From an uncultured Bacteroidales bacterium (GTDB lineage: Bacteria; Bacteroidota; Bacteroidia; Bacteroidales; Bacteroidaceae): a stretch of DNA of 64,000 nt. This document shows, one piece after another, positions 42,781-51,351 of the stretch. Made by a program: the position numbers and the translations under genes. Location: assembly GCA_902779165.1 (NCBI GenBank), contig CACZAN010000006.1, positions 21,687 through 85,686 on the forward strand, given 5' to 3'. The notes under the pieces are model-generated. The model had not been told where the DNA came from. It saw nothing but the letters and a program-made list of their open reading frames with translations, and made no database searches. The first letter of the stretch is position 1. Each line of letters opens with the position of its first letter.

Positions 42781-44430
42781 TCAGTTCTGAGGTTCAATTT
42801 TCTCGTAGTCGAAGCTGTTGACATCGATGTATCCGCCCGTCTTCTTGGTAGCATAGCAGAAGATGGCGAATTTGCTGCCCATGAAGAAGCGGCGGTAATC
42901 GAAGATCATACGATAGTTCTTTGAGCCTATCTGAGTCCATTGCTGGCCATCGAGGCTGTAGAAGAAGTTGGCGGCATCGTTGTGGCGGGCCTGGAAGTCG
43001 CCGTCGATGCGCAGATAAATGGTCGTGGTCTTGGGAGCAAGCTCCACGCTCTCCACGACCTTCTCATCCACAGCTGTCACAGCCTTCTCGCGGTCTGTGA
43101 GTTTCACATTCTGCTCGCTCATCTCGAGGGTGAGCTTCTTGCCGTTCTTCTTGATGGTGAGAACGCCGGAATCGCCGTTGAAGGCCGAGAAACCTGCGCA
43201 GTCGCCATCTCGCATCTTCGAGATTTCCAGGGCTACGGCACCTCGGCACATGGGGCCTTCCATGCGTTGGGTAATGGTGTTGGGAGCGAGATAGAGGTTA
43301 GGAACCACGCGGCTGGTCTTCAGACGGAGGTAGCCGGGACGCTCTGTCAACGACCATGCTGCATCCACGGGGTTGTGGTTCCACTGCCAGTGCAGACCCA
43401 GACGATCGGCAGAGAAGTCGTCGCTGCAGACAATTGCTGTCTGAGGCAGGCCGCTGACCAGAGGACGCATGTATTCGGGCACGTGGCCGTCCTCATCACC
43501 AATCATCGGCCACCCGTCGAGCCAGCGGACAGGGGACAGTGTGAGTACGCGTCCTACACCGCCGCGATCTTGGAAGATGATGCCGTACCAGTCGCCATCA
43601 GGAGTATCAACGATGGTGCCTTGTCCGATATATGGGAAGCCTCCAAAGTCGCTTTCGAGGATGACTTTCTTCTCCCACGGAGCATTCAGGTCCTTGGTGC
43701 GATAGCAGACCTCACGTCGATGACGTCCGGGGGCAAAGACCTGCGAGATGAGCAGCGCGTAGTAGGTGCCGTTGTGCTTGATGACACGGGTGCCCTCGAG
43801 CAAGCCGCGCTCGTCAGCCTCACGCTGGAAGTAGTGGCGGTTGCTGCCTTCGACAACGTTCTGCAGGTCGCGTGTCAGCTGGCACATCTCGCCAGTGCCG
43901 TAGAAGACATAAGGAGTGCCGTCGTTGTCAAAGAAAAGGGTGGCATCGTGGAAGTGGCGCAGTCGGGAGTGGATGGTCCACGGTCCCTCGGCCTTCGGAG
44001 CCGTGCAGATATAAGTCTGGCTCATGGGGCCACCCTCGTTGGGAGCAAAGAGTGCCCAAAACTTGCCGTCGTGATACTTCAGGGAGGTGGCCCACTGGCC
44101 GCGGCCGTAGACGGTTCCCTCCTGGAGATCGTATTTGGGCGAGTCGGTGAGGCGGTCGAAGACGTAGCCTACCGTTTCCCAGTTCTTTAGGTCTTTGGAC
44201 TGCATCACAGGGGCACCGGGCATCAGATGCATGGTGGTAGAGACGAGGTAGAAGGTGTCGCCGACACGGATGACATCGGGGTCGGGCACATCTGCCCAGA
44301 GCATTGGGTTATGGATTCGTCCGTCAGCTGACGGGGCCTCTGAAAGGCCTTGTGCCACCAATGCTGTCTGGGGTAGACAGCAGAGGAGGCACAGGCAAGA
44401 GGCATAGCAGAATGATTTCATCCTATTCAT
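42781..44430 (-). CDS. Secreted GH43 (subfamily 12-like) with C-terminal beta-sandwich
   Basis: 549 residues; ATG at 44430, alternative at 44421. A cysteine-rich signal peptide (MKSFCYASCLCLLCCLPQTALVAQ) precedes the GH43 domain, with ADVPDPDVIRVGDTFY, FHDATLFFDNDG and LEGTRVIKHNG. A C-terminal GH43_C2/DUF1349-like beta-sandwich (about 335-545, LHWQWNHNPVDAAWS) follows. This layout is seen in arabinofuranosidases and xylosidases acting on arabinoxylan. There is no sorting tail. It is the first gene of the tightly spaced set continuing to the CE6 gene, or is reached by read-through from the GH5-GH43 gene; a possible hairpin lies between them. Confidence 0.87.
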   Translation of the reverse strand: MNRMKSFCYASCLCLLCCLPQTALVAQGLSEAPSADGRIHNPMLWADVPDPDVIRVGDTFYLVSTTMHLMPGAPVMQSKDLKNWETVGYVFDRLTDSPKYDLQEGTVYGRGQWATSLKYHDGKFWALFAPNEGGPMSQTYICTAPKAEGPWTIHSRLRHFHDATLFFDNDGTPYVFYGTGEMCQLTRDLQNVVEGSNRHYFQREADERGLLEGTRVIKHNGTYYALLISQVFAPGRHRREVCYRTKDLNAPWEKKVILESDFGGFPYIGQGTIVDTPDGDWYGIIFQDRGGVGRVLTLSPVRWLDGWPMIGDEDGHVPEYMRPLVSGLPQTAIVCSDDFSADRLGLHWQWNHNPVDAAWSLTERPGYLRLKTSRVVPNLYLAPNTITQRMEGPMCRGAVALEISKMRDGDCAGFSAFNGDSGVLTIKKNGKKLTLEMSEQNVKLTDREKAVTAVDEKVVESVELAPKTTTIYLRIDGDFQARHNDAANFFYSLDGQQWTQIGSKNYRMIFDYRRFFMGSKFAIFCYATKKTGGYIDVNSFDYEKIEPQN

Positions 44431-44454
44431 GTCCTTGAGTGTTTGTTAAAAGTT

Positions 44455-44499
44455 TAAGTAGGTATTCAGAATTTTTTTAAAACTTTGAACACCTACTTA
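44455..44499 (-). terminator. Possible hairpin between the GH5-GH43 and GH43 genes
   Basis: TAAGTAGGT (44455-44463) and ACCTACTTA (44491-44499) form a nine-base stem with a long AT-rich loop, ten bases after the GH5-GH43 stop. The T-tract is weak, so it may only attenuate. Confidence 0.4.
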
Positions 44500-44509
44500 T
44501 TTTAATATA

Positions 44510-47500
44510 TCATTTCACAAGTATTTTCTTTCCGCCGACGATGTAAATTCCTGCGGGCAGACCTGTGAGGGCCTGTGAGCGCAGCACACTGCGGCGCACC
44601 AACTGTCCGGAGAGCGAGTAGACGGTCGTGACGCCCGATGGTTGTTCATCGGCGAGGTCTGCGACCCCTACAGGAGCGTATTGGCTGTCGTTGCTTAAGA
44701 ACATATCCTTGACATACAGCGGCCTGTTAGCGATGCTACCCGTGAAGCTCACCATGTAAATCTTGGTCTTGTCCAGAGCTCTGCCTTTACTTGTTCTGGA
44801 GGTGTACTTTGCAGAATCCAGGTTGATGACAATCTGCAGCGAGTCGCCGAACTTCTCTGAGGAATAGCAAGCTCCCGTGGTCTTTGCTGATGTGTAGATG
44901 TTCAGATGAGCGTCGGCAGTCTGTTTCTTGTAGAGGTTGATGACTAAGTACTTGTAGTCCGAGAAGTCCATCTTATTGGGGTAAACCCAACCCATCTGTC
45001 CTTCTTCGCTGAACTTAAAGATGCTGTAGCTGGCATTCTTCGTGTAGGAGCCCTGTCCGACCAGGTTGGTGGTGATGAACTGCGAGTCGAAGGGGAAATA
45101 CGTGGCCTTGACGGTGAAGGCGGTATCAGCCTTGTTGCCGAAGGGGTCGGTGTAAGTAGCCTTAATGCGGGTGGTTCCCTGGCCCACGCCCAACATCTGT
45201 CCGTTCTTGAATTCCACGACACCCACGGAATCAGGCTCATAGGAGGTCTGTGAGGTGACGTTTTCCTTGTGTCTGTCTTGGAAAATGGCTGTGATACCGG
45301 GTGAGCAATATCCTCCTATCATTGCTTCGAGGCTCCTCTTCGCAGGCACAATCTTGGTGACGGTGAACATCCTCTCGTCCAGCTTGGATTCGAAGACGGG
45401 GAAGAGGGCATCTTCATCGAACTGATCCTCTGTGGTGAACCAGTCGAAGTCTGCCATACCTCCGCTAATCTTGGTGGAGTAGATGAAGAGACCGAAGCGG
45501 GCACCCACGAAGACGGTGAGGTTGAAGCCCAGCGATGTCTCGCTGCCCAGTGCCGTCCAGCGCTGGTTGTCCAGCGAGTAGTAGAACTTGGTCTTGCTGG
45601 TGCTATAGTTGATGGTAGCGCGCAGGTAAACGATGCTGTCAACATCTACATCCTTGAAGGTTTCTTTCGGCGTGAAGTTCTTGTCGACGCGCAGGGTGTC
45701 CTGAGCCCAGAAAATCTGGTGCTTGCCGTCCTTCACCTCAACGCCAATCATGGCGTGGGGATCCTGGAAGATGCAGATGCCGGCGCGGTCGCCCTCCTGC
45801 ATACGGCGTACGTCCATTTTGATGGTACCTGTCGTGGCCTTGTCCTTCTTCATGAAGATACGCTGTGTCAGCATGTTGCGGGCTTGTGTGAGGCGCGTTA
45901 CGACGTTGGAGGTCTTCAGGCGCAGCCATCCGGGCCGTTCGAAGAGGCTCCAGGCGCTGTTGTCGGGGTTGTGATTCCACTCCCACTGCTGGCCGAGGGG
46001 GTAGTTGCGGAAGACATCTGTGGTGGGCAGACTCTTGATGGAGATGTCACCCTCGCCATGAGGTTTCGTGTACGTGTCATAGGGCACGCCGTTGTTGCCC
46101 ACAACGGGCCAGTCGTCAGTCCACCTCACGGGCTGCAGGTTCGGGAATCGTCCCAGACAGCCGAGGTCCTGTTGCATGATGGTCCACCACTTGCCTTGGG
46201 TGTCTTCGATGAGGGCGCCCTGATGAATGGTGTTGGGTTTGCCGTCGATGAACTTCTCCACGAGCATTTTTTCTTCGTATTCTCCGAAGACATCTTTCGA
46301 GCGGAAAACGACCTGACCGCTGGGCCAGCCTCCGTAGGTGGCGTAGATATAATAATAGTCGCCTTTCTTATAGAAGTGGCATCCCTCGAGTCCTCCGCTG
46401 CGTTTTACGACGGTCTTCTCCTTCTTGAAATTGAAGTTCTCGTCGAGTTCGCAAACTTTGATTTCATCAATGCCACATGCAATATACACCTTGCCGTTGT
46501 CGAAGAGCATACCGGGGTCGTAGTACCCGCGCGCGAGTTTCTTCTGCTGCCACGTACCCTCAGGATTCGTGGTCGTCAGCAGCCAGCCACCTGTATCGTT
46601 GCCATTGATGAGAATATAGAACTTGCCGTTGTGATACTTCATCGAGCAAGCCCACATACCTGCAGCATAAGCGTTCTTGTCGTTCAACAGGTTATAACGG
46701 TCGTTGTCAGCCAGCTGGGCGAGGGGGTGGGCGCAATATTCCCAGTTGACCATATCTTGTGATTTCAGGATTGTTGCACCCGGGAAGTGGTGCATGGTGG
46801 TGCTGACCATGTAATACGTATCACCTACGCGGATGACATCCGGGTCGGGGAAGTCTGCTCGTACGACGGGGTTCTGGTACTTGGCACCCATGTCGCTTAC
46901 GGGCACGCTGGCAAAGTCAGGCTGCGGGTAGTTCACCTTGTAGTACTCGGCGTACCAATCCATGCAAGCTTTGCCGCAAGCTTCCTCCAGTCCGTCGAAG
47001 GCGGGCACCACCTTATTCTTATTGATGAGTGTGTCGACATCGATGAGGCAGTGGCTGCCAGAGAGTGTCATGGAGACATTGCCGTAATGGTCATAGACGT
47101 TCTTGGTGATAGTGCCCCAGACAGATGTACGTCCCGTGGCCCACGTGCCGTAGTTGGATTCCACCCATTCGTTGTGTTCGTTGTAGTGACCGCTGCCTGG
47201 CTTGAAGGGGCTCCAGTCGATTTCGGTGATGATGACGGGGTTGGTGTCCACCACGGGAACCTGATTGTGGAACTGGGTGATTTTCCGCTGGGTGGCGGAC
47301 TTTACATCGTTGGGAGAGAGGTTCTTGTCGTCGCAGCCGTACCAGCCGTTGTAGTCGTGCACAGCATAGCCGAAGTTGACATCCTCGATGGGGAAGGTGG
47401 CGTAGTCGGAATAGCCGGATTGCCATCCTGCTCCTGGCACCCAAATGATGCCCTTGAAGCCGTTTTCGCGAATCTTGTTGACTACGGGCTGGAAGAAGTC

Positions 47501-48190
47501 GCGCAAGGCAGACTTGTTGCTGGCGCCGTTGGCATCTTTCACGCTTACGGGTTCATTGGCCAACTCGATGCTGATTTGTCCCGGATAGCGACGAATGGAG
47601 TCGTTCTGGGTGAAGATATCCCAGACTGTAGTCAGATATTTCTGATAGTAGTCGTCCACGCGAATCTCACCCGGGCACACTCCGGGAGGACGCACTACGA
47701 CGTAAAGCCCATGAGCCATGGCTTTCTGCATGAGCGGGAAATAGAGAGATTTCAGGTAAGTCTTCAGGCGCGCCTCGCTGAAATGAGAGATATCGGCTTC
47801 GCCGCCTACCTCATGCCCCAGCGGGTCGTAGGTCTTGCCGTCTTTCTTGGTGAAACCTTCGGCTGTGATGTTGCTGTCGTTGGTCCACGCGGGTTCCAGA
47901 TGCAGGCGGAACACCGTGCAATGTGCCTGCTCAAAAGCCGTGAAGAGTTTCTCGAAATAGTCCAGACAGCGTTTGCGTCCGGCGTCGTCATAGCTCCAGC
48001 CCCAGCGGCCGTTGTTGAACCACGCACTCGGGGTGTCCATCACTCCGTGAAGCACCACATGATTACCGCGGGTGTCCACCAGCCATCGTCCCTCAACATG
48101 GATTGAGGGCAGGGGCTGTGCGCTCATTGTGCTGGCTGCACTGAACATTGCTAGGCTCAGGAGCCATCGTTTAAGTGTCATTCTTTTCAT
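44510..48190 (-). CDS. Bifunctional GH5-GH43 enzyme with type IX-like tail
   Basis: 1226 residues with signal peptide (about 1-24). The GH5 domain occupies about 28-430: FRLHLEPAW, acid/base glutamate in IELANEPVS (E213) and nucleophile in VIITEIDWSP (E323). A subfamily 12-like GH43 domain begins near 440 (RADFPDPDVIRVGDTYY, YYDPGMLFDNGK, GGLEGCHFYKKG) with a GH43_C2 beta-sandwich to about 950. Then come Ig-like/beta regions and a sorting tail (VYSLSGQLVRR to GIYIVGGKKILVK). An endo-acting GH5 joined to a side-chain or exo-acting GH43 would debranch and cut hemicellulose in one protein. GH5 subfamily and substrate are not certain from sequence. Confidence 0.9.
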   Translation of the reverse strand: MKRMTLKRWLLSLAMFSAASTMSAQPLPSIHVEGRWLVDTRGNHVVLHGVMDTPSAWFNNGRWGWSYDDAGRKRCLDYFEKLFTAFEQAHCTVFRLHLEPAWTNDSNITAEGFTKKDGKTYDPLGHEVGGEADISHFSEARLKTYLKSLYFPLMQKAMAHGLYVVVRPPGVCPGEIRVDDYYQKYLTTVWDIFTQNDSIRRYPGQISIELANEPVSVKDANGASNKSALRDFFQPVVNKIRENGFKGIIWVPGAGWQSGYSDYATFPIEDVNFGYAVHDYNGWYGCDDKNLSPNDVKSATQRKITQFHNQVPVVDTNPVIITEIDWSPFKPGSGHYNEHNEWVESNYGTWATGRTSVWGTITKNVYDHYGNVSMTLSGSHCLIDVDTLINKNKVVPAFDGLEEACGKACMDWYAEYYKVNYPQPDFASVPVSDMGAKYQNPVVRADFPDPDVIRVGDTYYMVSTTMHHFPGATILKSQDMVNWEYCAHPLAQLADNDRYNLLNDKNAYAAGMWACSMKYHNGKFYILINGNDTGGWLLTTTNPEGTWQQKKLARGYYDPGMLFDNGKVYIACGIDEIKVCELDENFNFKKEKTVVKRSGGLEGCHFYKKGDYYYIYATYGGWPSGQVVFRSKDVFGEYEEKMLVEKFIDGKPNTIHQGALIEDTQGKWWTIMQQDLGCLGRFPNLQPVRWTDDWPVVGNNGVPYDTYTKPHGEGDISIKSLPTTDVFRNYPLGQQWEWNHNPDNSAWSLFERPGWLRLKTSNVVTRLTQARNMLTQRIFMKKDKATTGTIKMDVRRMQEGDRAGICIFQDPHAMIGVEVKDGKHQIFWAQDTLRVDKNFTPKETFKDVDVDSIVYLRATINYSTSKTKFYYSLDNQRWTALGSETSLGFNLTVFVGARFGLFIYSTKISGGMADFDWFTTEDQFDEDALFPVFESKLDERMFTVTKIVPAKRSLEAMIGGYCSPGITAIFQDRHKENVTSQTSYEPDSVGVVEFKNGQMLGVGQGTTRIKATYTDPFGNKADTAFTVKATYFPFDSQFITTNLVGQGSYTKNASYSIFKFSEEGQMGWVYPNKMDFSDYKYLVINLYKKQTADAHLNIYTSAKTTGACYSSEKFGDSLQIVINLDSAKYTSRTSKGRALDKTKIYMVSFTGSIANRPLYVKDMFLSNDSQYAPVGVADLADEQPSGVTTVYSLSGQLVRRSVLRSQALTGLPAGIYIVGGKKILVK

Positions 48191-48358
48191 TCGTTTATAG
48201 ATTTCAGTTGTTGATCAAATGCTGTTAATAATAATGAGTGATTGGGTAGTTAGTAATAAGAAGAAAAGAATGAACCGCCTATACTTCCCGCACCAGCGGT
48301 CCTAATTAATCAACGCTTACTTAAAAACTAACTAACTAAATCATATTAACTTATTTTC

Positions 48359-49312
48359 TTAATTTTGTTTCAGATGTAACTTACCGTCTTTATCGTATTC
48401 CAGCTCAGCAATCTTCACGCTTCGGAGCCACGTGCGGGCACCCGAAGGAACGCTATCGTGGTGAAGCAGGAACCAGCGGCCGCGCCACTCCACGATGCTG
48501 TGGTGGGTGGTCCATCCCACTACGGGCTGCAGCAGTTCGCCGCCGAAGCGGAAGGGGCCGTAGGGTGAAGTGCTGGTAGCATAGCAGAGCAGATGTGAGT
48601 CGCCGGTGGAGTAGCTGAAATAGTAGATGCCGTCCTTCTTATGCATCCAAGATGCCTCGAAGAAGCGGTGCGGGTCATCGGCGCGCAGCGGCTCGCCGTT
48701 GTCGTCGGTGATAATCAGAGGCTTGGGCTCCTCGGCGAATTGGGTGACATCGGCTGTCATGCGCACTACGCGTGAGGGCAGAGCGGGCTCAGAGCCCTCA
48801 GGCAGGTGGGCGTTCTCCAGCGAGCGGTTGTCGCGGTAGCGCTGAAGCTGTCCGCCCCAGATACCTCCGAAATAGACATAGATTTCGCCGTCATCGTCCT
48901 TGAATACGCAGGGATCAATGCTATAACTGCCGCGAATGGGATCGGGCAGGGCCTTGAAGGGACCTTCAGGACGCTCGCTGACGGCTACGCCCAGATGGAA
49001 GGTGTCGGTTTTGTCCTTCACGCAGAATATCAGGTAGTAACGTCCGTCCTTCTCCACCACGTCGTTGTCCCACAGCTGGCGCCCTGCCCAAGGAATGTCC
49101 TTCACGTCGAGGATGCAACCGAGGTCGCGAGCCTCGGGCTGGTCGGGATCATCGAGGCAGAGGACGTGGTAGTCCTTCATGTCGAAATGATCCCCGTTGT
49201 CGTTCTCAGGAATGCCGCTCTCACGGTCGTGAGAGGGGTAGATATACAAACGATCGCCAAATACGTGACCCGAAGGGTCAGCCATGTAGTCCGAAGGAAA
49301 TAGATATCGCAT
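48359..49312 (-). CDS. Cytoplasmic GH43 beta-xylosidase / arabinofuranosidase (XynB-like)
   Basis: 317 residues, no signal peptide, so the enzyme is expected in the cytoplasm. The compact single-domain GH43 has base aspartate in SDYMADPSGHVFGD, SIDPCVFKDDDG and acid glutamate in FFEASWMHKKDG, matching GH43 subfamily 1. In Prevotella bryantii the GH43 XynB neighbours the symporter XynD; the same pairing is seen here, with the symporter gene 68 bases upstream. It probably hydrolyses imported xylo-oligosaccharides to xylose and may release arabinose. The spacer to the symporter is made of short GAAAT-type repeats. Confidence 0.88.
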   Translation of the reverse strand: MRYLFPSDYMADPSGHVFGDRLYIYPSHDRESGIPENDNGDHFDMKDYHVLCLDDPDQPEARDLGCILDVKDIPWAGRQLWDNDVVEKDGRYYLIFCVKDKTDTFHLGVAVSERPEGPFKALPDPIRGSYSIDPCVFKDDDGEIYVYFGGIWGGQLQRYRDNRSLENAHLPEGSEPALPSRVVRMTADVTQFAEEPKPLIITDDNGEPLRADDPHRFFEASWMHKKDGIYYFSYSTGDSHLLCYATSTSPYGPFRFGGELLQPVVGWTTHHSIVEWRGRWFLLHHDSVPSGARTWLRSVKIAELEYDKDGKLHLKQN

Positions 49313-49379
49313 AGTATTGAATATTTAAATATTTAATCGTGAAATCTGTGAAATAGTGAAATTATGAAATCTTCAAAAA

Positions 49380-50855
49380 TCATTGTTTAGCCTTTTCTCT
49401 TCTGTCTGCCAGCTCTGCCTGCATCATCTCGTTGAACTGCTTGGTGATAGGATAGAAGCAGAGGGCGACGACACCAATGGCAAATAGCAGGGCGGGCACG
49501 AGGCTGCCCACGAGGCGAATACCTGTCACAGCGCTGTCGCTCTGCAACAAACCAGAACCGGAGGCGTAACCAAAAGCTGAAAGGATGAGGCCAGCAAAGG
49601 CACCGCCCAAGCCGAGACCTGCCTTCAGTGCGAAGACCACGCCCGAGAAGCAGAAGCCGGTGGCACGACGGTGGTTGACATATTCGATGTGATCTGCCAC
49701 GTCGCCAATCATAGCCCAAAGCAGGGGCACCGTGGGCGCGTAGGCCAGGGATTTCAGTATGCAGAGAATGAACATTGATCTGACGTCAGCGGGTTCCGGC
49801 AGCCAGAACATCGCGGTGAACAGCGCTGTCAGCGACAGGCAGACGATGAATGTCAGTTTCTTGCCGTAGCGGTTGGCCAGGAAGTTCGAGAGCAGGATGA
49901 CGCCGAAGAACTGCACCAGCGCACCCACCATATTAAACAAGGAGAAGCCTATGGCGTAAGCATCAGATTCCTTGTGGGCTATCAGGTTGAAGGTGGTCAG
50001 CAGCACAGAACCCTCGCCCTCAGGGCGCACCAGACCCAAACTGTCGAGGAATGCGTAGAGTGCCGACTGGTCTACGTAGTTCTGGAAATAGAAGCTCATG
50101 GCAGAGCCCCACATAGCAAGGGTGATGAATACGAAGAGTGTCAGCACGAACATGGCGCGCCAGGGCACGCTTGTCAGCAGCTCCTTCACGTCCTTTTTGA
50201 TATTCATCTCCTGCTGGGGCGGCGGAGCTATGCGCTCGCGGGCCGAGAGGAAGGTGACGATGAAGCAGATGAAGCAGATTACGGCATACAATCCAATGGT
50301 TAAGAACCAGCCTCGACCTTCGTCCTCGCCTCCAAACTTAGAGACGAGCGGCAGCGTCAGACCCTGAACTACAAACTGGGCAATGGTGCTGCCCACAAAA
50401 CGGATGCTGGTGATGCTGGTGCGTTCGCGTATATCGCCTGTCATCACGCCGCCCAGAGCAGAGTAGGGGGTGTTGTTGAACGAGTACATCGTCATCAGCA
50501 GCACATAGCTGATGGTGGCGTAGAGGGCTACCAGACCTTTGTCCTCAATGCCCGGATTCCAGAATGCCAAGACATAGAACACACAGAAGGGCAGGGCAGT
50601 CCACAGCACCCATGGGCGATACTTGCCCCAGCGCGTCTTTGTGCGATCTGTGATGATTCCAACCGCAGGATCCACGAAGGCATCCACTACACGGGCAATC
50701 AGTAATACAGAACCGGCTACGGCACCATCCAGCCCGAAGATGTCGGTATAGAACTTCAGCTGGAAAATCATCATCATCTGGAATACCAGATTCGCAGCTA
50801 CGTCGCCCAGCGAGTAGCCTACTTTCTCACGAAGAGTAACTTTGTTTGTCTGCAT
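49380..50855 (-). CDS. GPH-family sugar:cation symporter (XynD/XylP-like)
   Basis: 491 residues from the ATG at 50855 (MQTNKVTLREKVGYSLGD); the longer open frame upstream runs through the promoter region. The start is the glycoside-pentoside-hexuronide:cation symporter signature GYSLGDVAANLVFQ, followed by DPAVGIITDRTKTRWGKYRPWVLW. About twelve transmembrane segments are visible, with a central cytoplasmic loop. It would import xylosides or other oligosaccharides with Na+ or H+ across the inner membrane, feeding the cytoplasmic GH43. It is the first gene of the minus-strand hemicellulose cluster. Confidence 0.9.
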   Translation of the reverse strand: MQTNKVTLREKVGYSLGDVAANLVFQMMMIFQLKFYTDIFGLDGAVAGSVLLIARVVDAFVDPAVGIITDRTKTRWGKYRPWVLWTALPFCVFYVLAFWNPGIEDKGLVALYATISYVLLMTMYSFNNTPYSALGGVMTGDIRERTSITSIRFVGSTIAQFVVQGLTLPLVSKFGGEDEGRGWFLTIGLYAVICFICFIVTFLSARERIAPPPQQEMNIKKDVKELLTSVPWRAMFVLTLFVFITLAMWGSAMSFYFQNYVDQSALYAFLDSLGLVRPEGEGSVLLTTFNLIAHKESDAYAIGFSLFNMVGALVQFFGVILLSNFLANRYGKKLTFIVCLSLTALFTAMFWLPEPADVRSMFILCILKSLAYAPTVPLLWAMIGDVADHIEYVNHRRATGFCFSGVVFALKAGLGLGGAFAGLILSAFGYASGSGLLQSDSAVTGIRLVGSLVPALLFAIGVVALCFYPITKQFNEMMQAELADRREKAKQ

Positions 50856-50957
50856 CGTTTTGCAATGATTTGAAATATCAATAGTTGTTTTGAAAAAAAC
50901 AGTTACCTGAGTGCCGCTATGTCGGGTCTGCAGCCCCTTTTTGGGTGATTTCCGCCG

Positions 50958-50965
50958 CAAAGATA
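50958..50965 (-). promoter_or_regulatory. -7 promoter box for the symporter gene
   Basis: On the minus strand the octamer reads TATCTTTG (TAnnTTTG), about 100 nt upstream of the symporter ATG. No clear -33 TTTG is found; the sequence upstream is a partly palindromic CGTATACGTATA region that could bind a regulator. Confidence 0.55.
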
Positions 50966-51291
50966 CAAATCTTCGCGTATACGTATATTATAAATATGTA
51001 TCAAAAATGTCTCGTTACGTCTCATATCTCAGTCTTACAGCGCCTTTGCACCTTTTTTGCAACGTTCTTCAGCTCTTACCTCTCTCCTGAGCCTTCTCCC
51101 ACAAAATCCGGGTAGGGGACCGTCGCTGTGAACATAAATCAAAGGGAAGTGTAGTCTCGCAAGTGGTAATAAATGGTCTGATGGGTTCCCCATAAAAAGC
51201 GGTTGATAGTCTTAACTGAAATCAGAGTGTCCTTAGAGCGTCCTTTTTCAGTTGTTATTCTCTCTAAATGTATTTTTTTTCATTTCTTTAA
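50966..51291. other. Intergenic stretch between divergent symporter and rmuC genes
   Basis: No gene is seen. It contains the palindromic GCGTATACGTATA area near 50985 and an eight-base inverted repeat AACTGAAA/TTTCAGTT (51214-51221 and 51246-51253). Otherwise nothing is recognised. Confidence 0.6.
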
Positions 51292-51321
51292 TTGTTATAT
51301 CAAAAAAAAGACGTATCTTTG
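51292..51321 (+). promoter_or_regulatory. Promoter of rmuC
   Basis: TTG at 51292-51294 and TATCTTTG at 51314-51321 match the Bacteroidota pattern; the rmuC ATG follows 30 nt later. The in-frame TTG at 51292 is the -33 box, not a start codon. Confidence 0.7.
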
Positions 51322-51351
51322 CAGCATAATTCAAAGATAACCCAAAAAACA

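Noticed and set aside
50856-50960. 35-codon N-terminal extension of the symporter
   Set aside because: The extension reaches the promoter region and lacks family similarity; the family start MQTNKVTLREKVGYSLGD begins at 50855.
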